Shown here piece by piece: positions 63,528-64,000 of a DNA stretch of 64,000 nucleotides. The stretch is from Afipia sp. OHSU_II-C1 (GTDB lineage: Bacteria; Pseudomonadota; Alphaproteobacteria; Rhizobiales; Xanthobacteraceae): contig NZ_APJI01000004.1 of assembly GCF_000497575.1 (NCBI RefSeq), positions 124,001-188,000 of the forward strand, given 5' to 3'. The first letter of the stretch is position 1, and each line of letters begins with the position of its first letter. Position numbers and translations under genes: made by a program. Under the pieces are notes generated by a model. The model was not told the DNA's origin. It searched no databases and saw nothing but the letters and a program-made list of their open reading frames with translations.

Positions 63528-64000
63528 ATGTGCGGAATTGTAGGAATTCTTGGACGGGGACCGGTTGCCGAGCAACTGGTCGACTCTCTCAAGCGGCTTG
63601 AATATCGCGGATACGATTCCGCGGGCGTCGCCACGCTGGAAGGCGTGCTGCTCGATCGCCGCCGCGCCAAGGGCAAGCTGAAAAACCTCGAAGCGGTGCT
63701 GAAATCATCGCCGCTCGAGGGGCATATCGGCATCGGTCACACGCGGTGGGCCACCCACGGCAAGCCGACCGAGAACAACGCCCATCCGCATGCGACCGAC
63801 AATGTCGCTGTGGTTCACAACGGCATCATCGAGAATTTCCGTGACCTGCGCGCGCAGCTCGAAGCGCAGGGCGCGAAGTTTTCCAGCGAGACCGATACCG
63901 AGGTCGTCGCCCATCTGGTCAATTCATATCTCGCCAAGGGCCTGTCTCCGGCGGATGCCGTGAAGGCAACGCTTCCGCAGTTGCATGGCGCATTCGCGCT
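63528..64000 (+). CDS. glmS: Glucosamine-fructose-6-phosphate aminotransferase, N-terminal part
   Basis: The first 157 residues of GlmS; the rest is beyond the window. The N-terminal Cys nucleophile follows the initiator Met (CGIVGILG), with LEYRGYDSAGVA, GHTRWATHGKPTENNAHPH and VVHNGIIENF, all of the glutaminase domain. It converts fructose-6-phosphate and glutamine to glucosamine-6-phosphate, the first step toward UDP-GlcNAc. Confidence 0.96.
   Translation, partial: MCGIVGILGRGPVAEQLVDSLKRLEYRGYDSAGVATLEGVLLDRRRAKGKLKNLEAVLKSSPLEGHIGIGHTRWATHGKPTENNAHPHATDNVAVVHNGIIENFRDLRAQLEAQGAKFSSETDTEVVAHLVNSYLAKGLSPADAVKATLPQLHGAFA

Noticed and set aside
1-64000. CRISPR arrays, insertion sequences, prophage genes
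   Set aside because: No regularly spaced repeats, transposase or phage structural genes were seen on reading either strand.

Overview
The window is chromosomal backbone of an alphaproteobacterium, most likely of the Bradyrhizobium/Afipia/Rhodopseudomonas group (Nitrobacteraceae). The evidence is high GC content, the run dgt-argS-SPOR-nagZ-scpAB-tatABC-serS-surE-pcm-LytM, LexA boxes of the GAAC-N7-GAAC type, and a cyclic beta-glucan (ndv-like) locus. I see no prophage, insertion sequence, integrase or CRISPR array. Accessory material is limited to short insertions such as a TetR/glutathione-S-transferase pair, and to small palindromic repeats.

Layout. 1-1.4 kb: the 3' end of an RND efflux pump and an exported amidohydrolase. 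1.4-18.2 kb: a housekeeping block with an A-type Fe-S carrier, dNTPase, arginyl-tRNA synthetase, SPOR protein, NagZ, condensin ScpAB, the complete Tat translocase, SerS, SurE, Pcm and a LysM/LytM envelope protein. A TetR/GST pair interrupts it at 6.7-8.1 kb, and a response regulator plus a thioesterase interrupt it at 15-16 kb. 18.3-20.9 kb: a divergent MFS pump and LysR regulator. 20.9-26.4 kb: an AAA ATPase, then yajC-secD-secF followed by homologues of the mitochondrial complex I assembly factors NDUFAF3 and NDUFAF6. 26.9-36.4 kb: trmFO, small proteins, a copper-handling pair (DUF2946-like plus a YcnI-PCuAC fusion), a lytic transglycosylase, a patatin-like lipase with a C-terminal frameshift, and several membrane or unknown-function proteins. 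36.4-45 kb: uvrA, an outer-membrane beta-barrel, ssb and gyrA, with LexA boxes at uvrA and ssb. 45-53 kb: kup, then coaD-ppiA-ppiB-queA-tgt, then cysK with a BrnA-like protein. 53-55 kb: a GrdB-like protein, a small gene with a clear SOS promoter, and tRNA-Lys(UUU). 55-60.7 kb: the ndv-like cyclic beta-glucan locus. 60.7-64 kb: a second SPOR-like protein, glmU and the 5' part of glmS.

How the genes work together. Envelope biogenesis dominates: Sec and Tat export, peptidoglycan precursor synthesis (glmU, glmS), peptidoglycan turnover and division (nagZ, SPOR proteins, LytM, lytic transglycosylase) and periplasmic glucan synthesis. A second theme is DNA repair under LexA. The promoters of ssb and of an uncharacterised 83-residue protein carry nearly the same LexA operator between -35 and -10.

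The observations I consider most worth checking are a tRNA-guanine transglycosylase lacking all four zinc ligands, the SOS-controlled small gene, an FAH-family hydrolase with a Tat signal, the NDUFAF3/NDUFAF6 pair behind secDF, a LytM domain without catalytic residues, and the frameshift in the patatin gene. Every family assignment was made by reading the sequence; no database search was run.
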